Below the pieces are notes generated by a model, which saw nothing but the letters and a program-made list of their open reading frames with translations, had not been told where the DNA came from and did no database searches. 64,000 bases of DNA, from NCBI GenBank assembly GCA_965242575.1, contig OZ251461.1, positions 992,001 to 1,056,000 of the forward strand. Reading direction: 5' to 3'. This document shows, one piece after another, positions 8,410-17,413 of this stretch. Source of the DNA: JANQOH01 sp965242575 (GTDB taxonomy: Bacteria; Pseudomonadota; Alphaproteobacteria; UBA7887). The translations under genes were made by a program, and so were the position numbers. Position 1 is the stretch's first letter. Every line of letters starts with the position of its first letter.

Positions 8410-9251
8410 GCCGGCGCGGCCCGGACCCGGCCGCGCCCTCCGCCCTGCGGGTCGTCGGCGAGGGCGCCGCCGACATCGCCTCGTCGCTCCGCCGGCCGTC
8501 GCTTTGGGTGGTTCCCGGCTGGTACGATTTCATCCTCGCCTACCGCCGGACCGCCATCGGCCCGTTCTGGGAGACGGTCGCCGCCGCCGCGTGGGTGGGC
8601 GGGATCGGCCTGGTGTTCGGGCGCATCCTGGGGGCGGGGGACGCGAACTACCCCGCCTATGCGGGCGCCGGCGTGGTCCTGTGGCTCTACATGTCGTCGA
8701 CCGTGGCGGGAAGCGCCAACCTGTTCACCTCCAAGCGAATTTTCATCCTCAACGTGGCCGGCCCGCTTTACGCCTACGTCCTGCGCTACGTCGCCGGGGG
8801 CCTGGCGCGGTTCGCGATGCGCGCGCCCGTGCTCGCGGCGGCGCTCGCGGTCGCCGCGTGGGCGCCGGGGCCGGAGAGGGCCGGGCCGCCGGACTTGCCG
8901 ATGGCCGTCCTCGGGTTCGCGATGATCGTGCTCGCCTCGCTCTGGGCCGCGCCGCTCATCGGCTTCCTGTGCGCGCGGCGCCGCGATGCGGGATACGCGC
9001 TCGACATCGCCATGCGCTTCCTGTTCTTCGCGACCCCGGTGTTCTGGCGCGCCGGCGACCTGGGGGACCGGGCCCTGGTCGCGCGCTTCAACCCCTTCGC
9101 GCATTTCCTCGAGGTCGCGCGCGCCCCGCTGGTCGGCGAGCCGGCGTGGAGCGGATCCTGGACCGTCGTCGCCGCCGTCAACCTCGCCGGCCTGGCCGCG
9201 CTGCTTCTGCTGCACGGCCGTTGCGCCCGGCGGACCGCCTTCTGGGTCTGA
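8406..9251 (+). CDS. ABC-2 type polysaccharide export permease
   Basis: Inner-membrane permease of 281 residues with about six hydrophobic segments. It has the sequence style of KpsM/Wzm/RfbD proteins: an amphipathic N-terminus (WYDFILAYRRTAIGPFWET), conserved FATPVFW before the fifth helix, and FNPFAHFLEVARAPL. It starts with GTG at 8406, overlapping the P450 stop as GTGA. The ATPase follows after 7 bp. Such pairs export lipid-linked polysaccharides (capsule, O-antigen, teichoic-acid type). Glycosyltransferase genes are not next to it but occur near 58.7-61.8 kb. Confidence 0.82.
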   Translation: MSRRGPDPAAPSALRVVGEGAADIASSLRRPSLWVVPGWYDFILAYRRTAIGPFWETVAAAAWVGGIGLVFGRILGAGDANYPAYAGAGVVLWLYMSSTVAGSANLFTSKRIFILNVAGPLYAYVLRYVAGGLARFAMRAPVLAAALAVAAWAPGPERAGPPDLPMAVLGFAMIVLASLWAAPLIGFLCARRRDAGYALDIAMRFLFFATPVFWRAGDLGDRALVARFNPFAHFLEVARAPLVGEPAWSGSWTVVAAVNLAGLAALLLLHGRCARRTAFWV

Positions 9252-9258
9252 CGCGGCG

Positions 9259-9987
9259 GTGGACGGTTTCGCCATCCGCTTGCGGCGCGTCGGCCTGCGC
9301 CTGCCGGTCGGCAGCCGCGCCTGGCGCCGCGGGCGCGGCCCCGCCCCCGGCGCGGCGGAGGTCGCCGCGCTGGAGGACGTCTCGCTCGAGGTGGCGCGCG
9401 GGACTCGGTTGGGCCTCGTCGGCCACAACGGCGCCGGCAAGACCGTCCTGCTGCGGGTCATGGCGGGGATCTACCCGCCGACCTCGGGCAGCCGCGAGGC
9501 GCGCGGGCGCGTCTCCGCGATGCTGGAGACGACCGTCGGCGACTACCGCGAGTCCACCGGTTTCGAATACGCCGTCCTGATGGGCCTGTGCCAGGGCGTG
9601 ACCCGCGCCGAGGCCGCCGCCCGCGTCCCCGACATCGCCGGGTTCAGCGGCCTAGGCGACTGGATGCGCCAGCCGCTCCGCACGTATTCCGCCGGCATGC
9701 GCGTCCGCCTCGCCTTCGCCATCGCGACCTGCGCCCGCGCCGACATATTGCTGCTCGACGAGGATATCGGCGCCGCCGACCCCGGGTTCCGCGCCCGCGC
9801 CCGGGCGCGCGTCGACTCCGTGCTGGGCCCCGGGGGCGCGCTGGTCATGGCCTCGCAGTCGATGCGCGCGGTCCGCGAGTTCTGCGACTCCGCGGTGTGG
9901 CTGCACGAGGGCCGCGTCCGCGCCGCCGGCCCGGCCGGCGAGACGGTCGCGGCCTATCTCGCCGAACGCCGGGCCGGCGGCGCGTAA
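9259..9987 (+). CDS. ABC transporter ATPase, polysaccharide export type
   Basis: Nucleotide-binding subunit of 242 residues, partner of the preceding permease. Walker A is GHNGAGKT, the signature reads YSAGMRVRLAF (the YSxGM form typical of KpsT/TagH/Wzt), and Walker B is ILLLDED. The usual H-loop histidine is replaced: LVMASQSMRAVREF has Gln-Ser where many family members have S-H. There is no C-terminal carbohydrate-binding extension as in Wzt. GTG at 9259 is the start that fits the domain. Convergent with metY, 13 bp apart. Confidence 0.85.
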   Translation: MDGFAIRLRRVGLRLPVGSRAWRRGRGPAPGAAEVAALEDVSLEVARGTRLGLVGHNGAGKTVLLRVMAGIYPPTSGSREARGRVSAMLETTVGDYRESTGFEYAVLMGLCQGVTRAEAAARVPDIAGFSGLGDWMRQPLRTYSAGMRVRLAFAIATCARADILLLDEDIGAADPGFRARARARVDSVLGPGGALVMASQSMRAVREFCDSAVWLHEGRVRAAGPAGETVAAYLAERRAGGA

Positions 9988-10000
9988 CCCGCGCGCCGGC

Positions 10001-11299
<1,299 letters not shown>

Positions 11300-11361
11300 G
11301 ATCGGTCCTCCCGTGGATGCGCGCGCCGCGCCCGGGGGCCGGGCCGGCGCGATGGAGCATA

Positions 11362-11390
11362 AGGATATGCTTATATATGCAACTTGTCAA
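11362..11390 (-). promoter_or_regulatory. metY promoter with overlapping inverted repeat
   Basis: On the minus strand TTGACA (11385-11390) and TATCCT (11362-11367) are 17 bp apart, an excellent sigma70 match. The start codon lies about 55 bp downstream. The inverted repeat ATAAG-6nt-CTTAT (11359-11374) covers the -10 box and could be an operator for a methionine or sulfur repressor. The -35 box also contains the TGA stop of the upstream DUF4198 gene, so the two transcription units are fused back to back. Confidence 0.75.
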
Positions 11391-12250
11391 TCCCCGATCG
11401 CGGGGACCGAGAAGGTCAGCGTCGTCCACTCGCTCTCCCAGTCCGCCTCGGCGCCGGGCGCGGCCTCCGCCATGTGGACGGCGCGCAGCAGCCACGCGCC
11501 CGCATGGGGCAAGGCCAATTCCGCGCGCCCGTCGGCGCCGGCGCGCGCCGTGACCGGGTCGTCCGGCGCGGCGGCGGCGTAGCCGGTAATCCGCGCCCCG
11601 GCGAGCGGCGCGCCGCGCAGCAGCAGGCGGACGGGGAGCGCCGCCCCCGCCGCCGGGCGCCGTTCGAGGACGATCTCCAGCGGCAGGCCGAGCGCGGCGC
11701 CGGGGTCCGCGCCCGCCGCGTCGGCATGGAGGATCGCCTTCGCCGAGCGCGCGTAGGATTCCCGCCCCGGCGCGCCGCTCTCGCCGCGTTCGGCGCGCGC
11801 CCGCCGCGCGTCCTCGAACCCCTCCGCCGCGAGGTAGGCGTCGAACCGGTCCGCCGCGAGGGTCAGGAAGGTGCGCGCGCTGCGGTAGCCGACGATCCAG
11901 GCGCCCGGCGCGGCGAGCGCGACGCGGCCGACCGTCAGCCGGTTGGGTTCGCCGGGAACCTCGCCGCCGCCGCCGGGCCCGCGGACGAAGAAGCGCTCGA
12001 TGTGGCGCGGGTCGCGCAGGAACGGCATTCCGTCGAATGCGTCGCCGATGAACAGGCGCAGCCCCACGCTCTCCCCCGGCGCGGCGGCGTAGCGTTCCGG
12101 CTGGATCCAGAAATCATGCGCGCGGGCGCCGCCGACCGCCGCCAGCAGGAGGACGGCGGCCCATGCGGCGGCGGGAAAACGCAGTCTCCCCGGCGCATTC
12201 TTCTGGCGCGCGCGGGGCGGCCGGAATTCCACGATTCGTCTTCTACGCAA
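11387..12250 (-). CDS. DUF4198-type exported protein
   Basis: A protein of about 287 residues with an N-terminal signal peptide (FPAAAWAAVLLLAAVGGARA) followed at once by HDFWIQPERY, the hallmark opening of DUF4198 periplasmic proteins. The family is often found with nickel, cobalt or TonB-linked metal uptake, but its function is unproven. The C-terminal half resembles a carboxypeptidase-regulatory-like beta-sandwich (AGARITGYAA, AGADGRAELAL). The start is uncertain: TTG at 12250 or GTG at 12232 both precede the signal peptide. Its stop lies inside the metY -35 box. No metal transporter is adjacent. Confidence 0.75.
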   Translation of the reverse strand: MRRRRIVEFRPPRARQKNAPGRLRFPAAAWAAVLLLAAVGGARAHDFWIQPERYAAAPGESVGLRLFIGDAFDGMPFLRDPRHIERFFVRGPGGGGEVPGEPNRLTVGRVALAAPGAWIVGYRSARTFLTLAADRFDAYLAAEGFEDARRARAERGESGAPGRESYARSAKAILHADAAGADPGAALGLPLEIVLERRPAAGAALPVRLLLRGAPLAGARITGYAAAAPDDPVTARAGADGRAELALPHAGAWLLRAVHMAEAAPGAEADWESEWTTLTFSVPAIGD

Positions 12251-12340
12251 CCGCCCCGGCGCGCCGCCCGCTCGACTCGGACGTTCTCGCGCGGCGCATC
12301 GCGATATCCCGTCTCATTCCGAGGCAGGCGCCAAGGCGCT

Positions 12341-12832
12341 TCACCGCCCGTCCGGCTCTCTCGGCGCGGTGCGTTCGATCAGGGCGCGTTGACCTTCGAT
12401 CGTGACGTCGAGCGCGCGGCGCTGGTCCTCGCGCGCCGCGCGTTGCTCCTCGATCATGGCGTCGAACGCGCGCCGCTGCTCTTCGATGGTAGCGTCGAAC
12501 GCGCGTCGTTGCTCTTCGCGCGCCGCGCGTTGCTCTTCGATCATGGCGTCGAGCGCGCGGCGCTGGTCGTCGGTCGCGCGGCGCTGGTCGGCGAGGGCGG
12601 CCATGGCTTCCGTGTGGCGCTGGTCGGACTCGCGGCGCTGGTTTTCGACGGCCTCGGCGCGCGCGCGGTTGGAGCGGTCCATCATGCGCAAGCCGCGCCA
12701 TATCAGGATGCACTGCGCGCCGCCCACCGTGGCGGACACCGCCAGCGCGGCGGCGGATATCCACAGGGCGATGTGGCGCGCGGCGAGAGTGGCCGCCTGG
12801 TAATCGACCGCGGCGGCGTCTTGCTCGATCAT
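12341..12832 (-). CDS. Membrane-anchored repeat coiled-coil protein (family member B)
   Basis: A 163-residue paralogue of the protein at 5426-6178. It shares the N-terminal DYQAATLAARH motif, one transmembrane helix (about residues 25-47) and a charged coiled-coil tail. The tail consists of in-frame repeats close to RRAFDAMIEEQRAAREEQ. The ATG at 12832 has GGAGG 7 bp upstream. The repeat unit differs from that of member A, so the repeats amplified independently after the genes split. Function unknown. It abuts the left copy of the glk duplication. Confidence 0.75.
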   Translation of the reverse strand: MIEQDAAAVDYQAATLAARHIALWISAAALAVSATVGGAQCILIWRGLRMMDRSNRARAEAVENQRRESDQRHTEAMAALADQRRATDDQRRALDAMIEEQRAAREEQRRAFDATIEEQRRAFDAMIEEQRAAREDQRRALDVTIEGQRALIERTAPREPDGR

Positions 12833-12899
12833 TCCGATCCTCCGTGGGCGTCGTCGATGAGGGCCGCCTCGCGCCGGTCCGCATGTTACGCGCGCGTTC

Positions 12900-13038
12900 C
12901 CGCCCGGTCAATCGGGCGCCCCGGCGGCGAGGCCGAGAAGGGCGAGGTCGTCGCGGGCGACGAGGACCGTCGGGACGCGGCGCATGCGCTCGGAGAACCG
13001 GCCCTTCGCCTCGAAACGGGCGCGGAAGGGCGAGGCGC
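12900..13038. repeat. 139-bp direct repeat, left copy (duplicated 3' end of glk)
   Basis: This segment matches 15698-15836 at 138 of 139 positions; the only difference is GAGGTCG here versus GAGATCG there. It contains the last 43 codons, the stop and 8 bp downstream of glk, in the same orientation as the intact gene, but carries no start. It is therefore a detached gene fragment. The restriction gene stops 5 bp to its right. Confidence 0.95.
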
Positions 13039-13042
13039 CTGG

Positions 13043-13999
13043 TCATGCGCCGCCGCTCGCCTCCTCGGCTATCCGAAGGGCATGATGAAATATCTCGTTC
13101 ATGAAACCGATCCAGGCCGCGTCGTCTTCGAGCAACCGATCGATTTGGAAATCCGCCTCCATGCGCATTTCCTCCAGCCTCCCGCGCATGGTCGGAGTAA
13201 CGACCCCGGCCACGAGAAAATTCTTGCGCCCCGCCGGCGACTCGTCGAAAGTCTTCTTGATTGCCCCCAGCCTCTCCAGCGCCCCGGCCGGATCCTTGCC
13301 GCCCTTGATCTCGATAACCACCGCCAGCTTTCCGGCTTTCTCGAACGCGATATCCGGCTCCGATCCGAAAATCATGCGGACACCGCCGATCAACGGCCAG
13401 ATCCGGCCGTCGGCGCCGGCGGCCGCGTCCGCCAGCAGCCCACGGTTTCGAGTCCAGTCCAGCACGCGCCGTTTGACGGCGTTTTCCGCCTCCTGGCCGA
13501 TAATGTTGCGAATGGAGCCGTCCGCGGCGATGCCCAACGTGGCGAGGACGTTGCGATAGCCGTCCTCGAGGGTCCACTCCGAACGGTTCAGAATTATGGA
13601 GCCGATAACCGCGTTATAGAGTCGGCATACGCGAAGCGCCTTCTCGTCGCTGACGCGCGCATTACCCGGCTTGTCCTCCCAGATATCGACGGACCCGGCT
13701 ATGCCTTGCACGCGCTTGAGCGACAGCAAAGCGATACCGCGATAATGAAGCGACGCCTCCGGTATCGCCTTGAGAATAGCGGGATGGGCGAAAACCAGAC
13801 GGCGGGCGATACCCGCGTCTTTCACGCGCCGCCAAGCGTCTTCCGCAATACACAGGTCGCGCTTGTCGTAGCGGAGCCTCGGCGCGAAACGCCTTATCTT
13901 CTCCCGCGCCTCCAGATCGCCGCGGGATGCGATCCGCCGCGCGATCTCCACGGCGCGCGCGATGGCGTCCTCGGTACGCTTTCCCGCCGAGTCAGGCAT
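13043..13999 (-). CDS. Type II restriction endonuclease, PD-(D/E)XK fold
   Basis: A 318-residue nuclease partner of the adjacent methyltransferase. The catalytic core is visible as GSEPDIAFEKAGKLAVVIEIKGG: Pro-Asp at residues 215-216 and Glu-Ile-Lys at 230-232, the classic PD-xn-ExK spacing, followed by an amphipathic helix. The layout resembles the XcyI/Cfr9I (CCCGGG) family, but specificity is not certain. The start is ATG at 13999, which overlaps the methyltransferase stop by 8 nt and fits translational coupling; an upstream extension of the frame is antisense-like noise. Base composition is lower in GC than the flanking genes. Confidence 0.82.
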   Translation of the reverse strand: MPDSAGKRTEDAIARAVEIARRIASRGDLEAREKIRRFAPRLRYDKRDLCIAEDAWRRVKDAGIARRLVFAHPAILKAIPEASLHYRGIALLSLKRVQGIAGSVDIWEDKPGNARVSDEKALRVCRLYNAVIGSIILNRSEWTLEDGYRNVLATLGIAADGSIRNIIGQEAENAVKRRVLDWTRNRGLLADAAAGADGRIWPLIGGVRMIFGSEPDIAFEKAGKLAVVIEIKGGKDPAGALERLGAIKKTFDESPAGRKNFLVAGVVTPTMRGRLEEMRMEADFQIDRLLEDDAAWIGFMNEIFHHALRIAEEASGGA

Positions 14000-15431
14000 G
14001 CGAAGACTCCGGCATGCGCCAGCGGTACACGCATTTGCGCAGTTCGCGGCGCCCGAAACGCCCCATCTGCTGGCTGGCGTTGCCCTTGCCGCGCGGCAAC
14101 GCGCCGATCTCCTCGCAGGCGAAGCCACAGCGCTCGGCGATGTCGGAAAGGACCAGGTCGACGGGAATTTCCTCGCCGTGGTACTGGACGTTGTCGTTCG
14201 CCATGACGACCGCGCCGCCGGGCCGCGTTATCCGCGCGAGTTCGGCGACGACGACCGCCATCTCGGCGAAATAGTTGGCGACCAGGCGGATGACGTGCGG
14301 GTTGCCGAGCTCCGACCGTCGGCGGCGGAGGGCGGCCAGCGCCTCGGCGAGGGCGTCCTGCGCGGCGACGGCGGCCCGCGCCCGGCGCAGCACGCCGCGG
14401 CGGGGATACGCCCGGTCGAGGGCGGCCGCCTTGGAGCGGTTCTCCACCGTGGCGCTGACCAGGTCCTGCCGCAGCGCGCCGAACGCCGCGCGGTCGAATC
14501 CCAGCCAGGCGAGTTCGAGGGCGTAGGTGCGGGTGTAGTCGTAGCGGTTGGCGTAGGGCGGCGAGGTCACGGTCAGCCCCACCGAATCGCCGGGCAGCCG
14601 GGCCAGCTCCCGCAGCGCCGACCCCTCGACGATGCGCGGCGCGCGACCGCCGTAACTCTCCGCCAGCGCCGGCGCGTCGTGGACGATCTCGCCGAGGCGC
14701 CGTTCGAGCGCCTCGGCGAAACCGGGGACGAAGCCCTTGTTCATGCCGCCGCGCAAATTTCGCCCGCTGCGCGAGTCCCAGCGCAGGTATTGCCCGTCCT
14801 TGCGCGTGTAGCTCGCCTCCTCCAGCACGCTCATGCAGGCGACGTCGAGGACCGCGCGCACGCGCCCGTCCTCGACCCCGGCCAGGAAGGCCCGGGCCCT
14901 GGCGATGGCCTCCTCGGTCCCGGCGGGGAAGGCGCGCTCGGTGATGGGGACGTGGGGGAAGCGAAACGCCGGGTCCGCGCGCCGCGCGCCGCCGCGCGAG
15001 ACCGCGCGCAGCAGCCGGTCGGCGTATTCGGCGATGGCCCCGGCGGGCATGCCGTTCGCGATCCACGACACCGCCCGGGCAACGCGGGCGCCGACGGGCA
15101 TGATCTCGACGCCGAGGGCGCTTCGCCCCGCGCCGCCGGCGACGAGGACGGCCGTCCCGGCGCCCGCGAACGGGTCCAGCACCGGGCCGCCGGCGGCGCG
15201 CAGCGCGCCCGCGGCGAGGTCCGCCGAGAACCCCTCCTTGTATCTGAACCAGCGCAGCCCGGGCCGCGCCTTGTTCCCTTGCCAGGACACCAGCCGGCGG
15301 CTGTAGTCGGCGCGCACGACGAGGCGATCGGCGAAGCGCCGGCGCAGGGCCTCGCGCGCCGCGCTCCCCCGGCGCGCTTCCGCGTCCGGTTCCTCCCGGC
15401 CCCGCCGCGCGGCGACTTGAACGGTCGTCAT
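13992..15431 (-). CDS. Type II DNA methyltransferase (probably N4-cytosine)
   Basis: A 479-residue SAM-dependent DNA methyltransferase. SAM-binding motif I is LDPFAGAGTA (about residues 85-94). Catalytic motif IV is TSPPYANRYDYTR (residues 289-301); the S-P-P-Y form is typical of N4-cytosine enzymes. A GGNPH-like region and RPGGAVVMANDNVQYHG lie further on. It protects host DNA from the nuclease encoded immediately downstream. GGAGGAGG lies 5 bp before the ATG. No separate controller (C-protein) gene is present. Gene order M then R on one strand suits establishment in a new host. Confidence 0.88.
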   Translation of the reverse strand: MTTVQVAARRGREEPDAEARRGSAAREALRRRFADRLVVRADYSRRLVSWQGNKARPGLRWFRYKEGFSADLAAGALRAAGGPVLDPFAGAGTAVLVAGGAGRSALGVEIMPVGARVARAVSWIANGMPAGAIAEYADRLLRAVSRGGARRADPAFRFPHVPITERAFPAGTEEAIARARAFLAGVEDGRVRAVLDVACMSVLEEASYTRKDGQYLRWDSRSGRNLRGGMNKGFVPGFAEALERRLGEIVHDAPALAESYGGRAPRIVEGSALRELARLPGDSVGLTVTSPPYANRYDYTRTYALELAWLGFDRAAFGALRQDLVSATVENRSKAAALDRAYPRRGVLRRARAAVAAQDALAEALAALRRRRSELGNPHVIRLVANYFAEMAVVVAELARITRPGGAVVMANDNVQYHGEEIPVDLVLSDIAERCGFACEEIGALPRGKGNASQQMGRFGRRELRKCVYRWRMPESSHA

Positions 15432-15697
15432 TCCGCCTCCTCCGTTCGCGCCGCGCGGGCGCCTGCGTCCGCTCGATGTTCATGGAATATCGCATTCCCG
15501 CGATCCGAAAGCCAGACGCGGGCGGCCGACCGGATGCGGGAGCGGCCGGCAAGGCCGCCGGGGCGGGGGAGCAGGCGGCGAACCGCGCAAGCGCCGCGGC
15601 CGTTTCCGCGTTGGAAGCGTCTTCTCGATGCGGGCGGGGCGCAGGGTTGAAAGTAGCGTCACGATGGCGCGGCGGCGGGCAGGGCGCCCGCGGGGCT

Positions 15698-15836
15698 CCG
15701 CCCGGTCAATCGGGCGCCCCGGCGGCGAGGCCGAGAAGGGCGAGATCGTCGCGGGCGACGAGGACCGTCGGGACGCGGCGCATGCGCTCGGAGAACCGGC
15801 CCTTCGCCTCGAAACGGGCGCGGAAGGGCGAGGCGC
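15698..15836. repeat. 139-bp direct repeat, right copy (3' end of intact glk)
   Basis: Partner of 12900-13038. It forms the end of the functional glk gene. The 2659 bp between the copies (13039-15697) hold only the nuclease, the methyltransferase and about 265 bp upstream of the latter, in which no other gene is seen. This is the structure expected when a restriction-modification cassette inserts with a long target duplication. Confidence 0.95.
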
Positions 15837-16653
15837 GGAGGAACGCGGCGAAGCGGCGGGGGACGCCGCCGGCTATCGCGACGCCGCCCCAGGCGCCGAA
15901 AGCGAGCGCCAGGTCGCCGGCGACCGCGCCGAGAAAGGCGCAGAACCGCTCCAGCGCGGCGGCGGCGGGCGCGCGGCCCGCCAGCGCATCCCCGATCATC
16001 GCCTCCGGCGTCGTCGACTCCGCCCCGCCCAGCGCCGCCTCCAGCGCGCCCAGCCCCGCGCCCGACAGCACGGTCTCGGCCGAGACGCGGCCGAACCGCT
16101 CGCGCAGGCGGGCGAGGAGGCGCGCCTCCCCGGCGTCCGCCGCCGGCAGGCCGATGTGGCCCGCCTCGGTGGCGAGCGCGCCGCCGCCCGCCGCCGCCGG
16201 CAGCAGCAGCGACGCGCCGAGGCCGGTGCCGACCGAAACCAGCGCCGCGGGCGCGGCGAAGTCCAGCGCGCCGGGGCCGCCGAGCGGGCGCAAATCCTCC
16301 GGCGCCAGGCGCGGCAGGCCGAGCGCCGCCGCCTGCGCGTCGTTGCGCAACTCCGCCGTGGCGGCGCCGGCGCGGCGCGCCAGCGCGGCGGCGTCGAACC
16401 GCCATGCGCCGTTGGTCAGCCGCGCGCGCCCGTTGGCGACGACCCCGGCGACGGCGAGCCGCAGCGCCGATACGCGCGGCGCGCCCAGCCGCTCCAGCGC
16501 CGCCGCCAGCGCCTCGTCGACGCCGGGGTAATCGGCGACCGCGAGGGTCTCCCGCGCGCGGATCCGCCCGCCGCGGGAGAGGGCGAAGCGCGCATTGGTG
16601 CCGCCGATGTCGCCGAGCAGCGCCGCGTCAACCATCGCCGCCGCGTCGGACAT
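15706..16653 (-). CDS. glk: Glucokinase
   Basis: Phosphorylates glucose to glucose-6-phosphate. The 315-residue chain is of the hexameric-fold bacterial Glk family, not ROK: the phosphate-1 motif is LLGDIGGTNARFAL near the N-terminus, with VSVGTGLG, EAGHIGLP and VAIAGGVPRRF further along. The start at 16653 lies 26 bp inside the end of otsB, so it is the last gene of the GH15-otsA-otsB-glk operon. It can recycle glucose released by the GH15 enzyme. Its final 131 bp are duplicated on the far side of the restriction cassette; the gene itself is intact. Confidence 0.92.
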   Translation of the reverse strand: MSDAAAMVDAALLGDIGGTNARFALSRGGRIRARETLAVADYPGVDEALAAALERLGAPRVSALRLAVAGVVANGRARLTNGAWRFDAAALARRAGAATAELRNDAQAAALGLPRLAPEDLRPLGGPGALDFAAPAALVSVGTGLGASLLLPAAAGGGALATEAGHIGLPAADAGEARLLARLRERFGRVSAETVLSGAGLGALEAALGGAESTTPEAMIGDALAGRAPAAAALERFCAFLGAVAGDLALAFGAWGGVAIAGGVPRRFAAFLRASPFRARFEAKGRFSERMRRVPTVLVARDDLALLGLAAGAPD

Positions 16654-17413
16654 CGTCGAACGACTCCGCCAGCCCGCGCAGCCAGTCCTGCGCCGCCGCC
16701 ACGCCGGGCAGCCGCCAGGCGGCGCGCGTCGCCTCGGCGCCGCCGACGCGGACGGCGAGGCCGCCCATCTCGCGGACGACGGCGAACCCCGCCTCGTCGG
16801 TCACGTCGTCGCCGAGAAAGGCGGGTTCGCGGCCCGCGAACGGCGCCTCCGCCATGAAGGCGCGGATCGCCGTCCCCTTGTCGCGCCCGGCGGGCTTGAC
16901 CTCGATCACGCATTTGCCCTCCAGCGCGGCCAGTCCGGGCCGCCCGTCCAGCAGCCGCCGGACCGCCGCGCGCGCCTCCGCGCCGAGTTCGGGGCGGGCG
17001 CGGTAGTGGAGCGCCGCGGTCGCGCCCTTGTCCTCCAGGACCAGGCCGGGCCGCCGGTCGCACATCCGGCGCAGCGCCGCCGCCAGGCCGCGCGGCAGCG
17101 GCGGCGCCGGCCGGCGCGCGGACGCCTCGCCGGCGCGGCGCAGCTCGAGCCCGTGCAGCCCGGCGGCGGCGAGTTCCGCGCCGGGCAGCATCCGGTCGAT
17201 CTGCGCCAGGGGCCGGCCGGAGACGACGGCGACGGCGCCGCCGAGCGCGCGCCGCAGCCGCGCCAGCGCCGCGCGCGTTCCGGCGGGGACCAGCGCGAGT
17301 TCGGGCCGGGGCGCGATTTCGGCGATGGCGCCGTCGATGTCGAGGAACAGCGCCAGGCGGCGTCCGCGGCCGGCGCCGGCGGGGAGCGGGCGCGGCGGCG
17401 CGGGCGCGGTCAC
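16628..17413 (-). CDS. otsB: Trehalose-6-phosphate phosphatase
   Basis: HAD-superfamily phosphatase that dephosphorylates trehalose-6-phosphate. Of 261 residues, the nucleophile motif is LFLDIDGAIAEIAPRP, motif II is VVSGRPLAQID, and motif III/IV follow as DKGTAIRAF and FLGDDVTDEAGF. The residue after D-x-D-G is Ala where the family normally has Thr, a small departure beside the catalytic loop. The GTG start at 17413 overlaps the otsA stop as GTGA. OtsB follows OtsA in the pathway, as its position suggests. Confidence 0.92.
   Translation of the reverse strand: MTAPAPPRPLPAGAGRGRRLALFLDIDGAIAEIAPRPELALVPAGTRAALARLRRALGGAVAVVSGRPLAQIDRMLPGAELAAAGLHGLELRRAGEASARRPAPPLPRGLAAALRRMCDRRPGLVLEDKGATAALHYRARPELGAEARAAVRRLLDGRPGLAALEGKCVIEVKPAGRDKGTAIRAFMAEAPFAGREPAFLGDDVTDEAGFAVVREMGGLAVRVGGAEATRAAWRLPGVAAAQDWLRGLAESFDDVRRGGDG

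Noticed and set aside
15484..15498. GGAAT-5nt-ATTCC palindrome upstream of the methyltransferase as a controller-protein box
   Set aside because: There is no C-protein gene in the cassette and the arms are only 5 bp; autoregulation by the methyltransferase is possible but unsupported.
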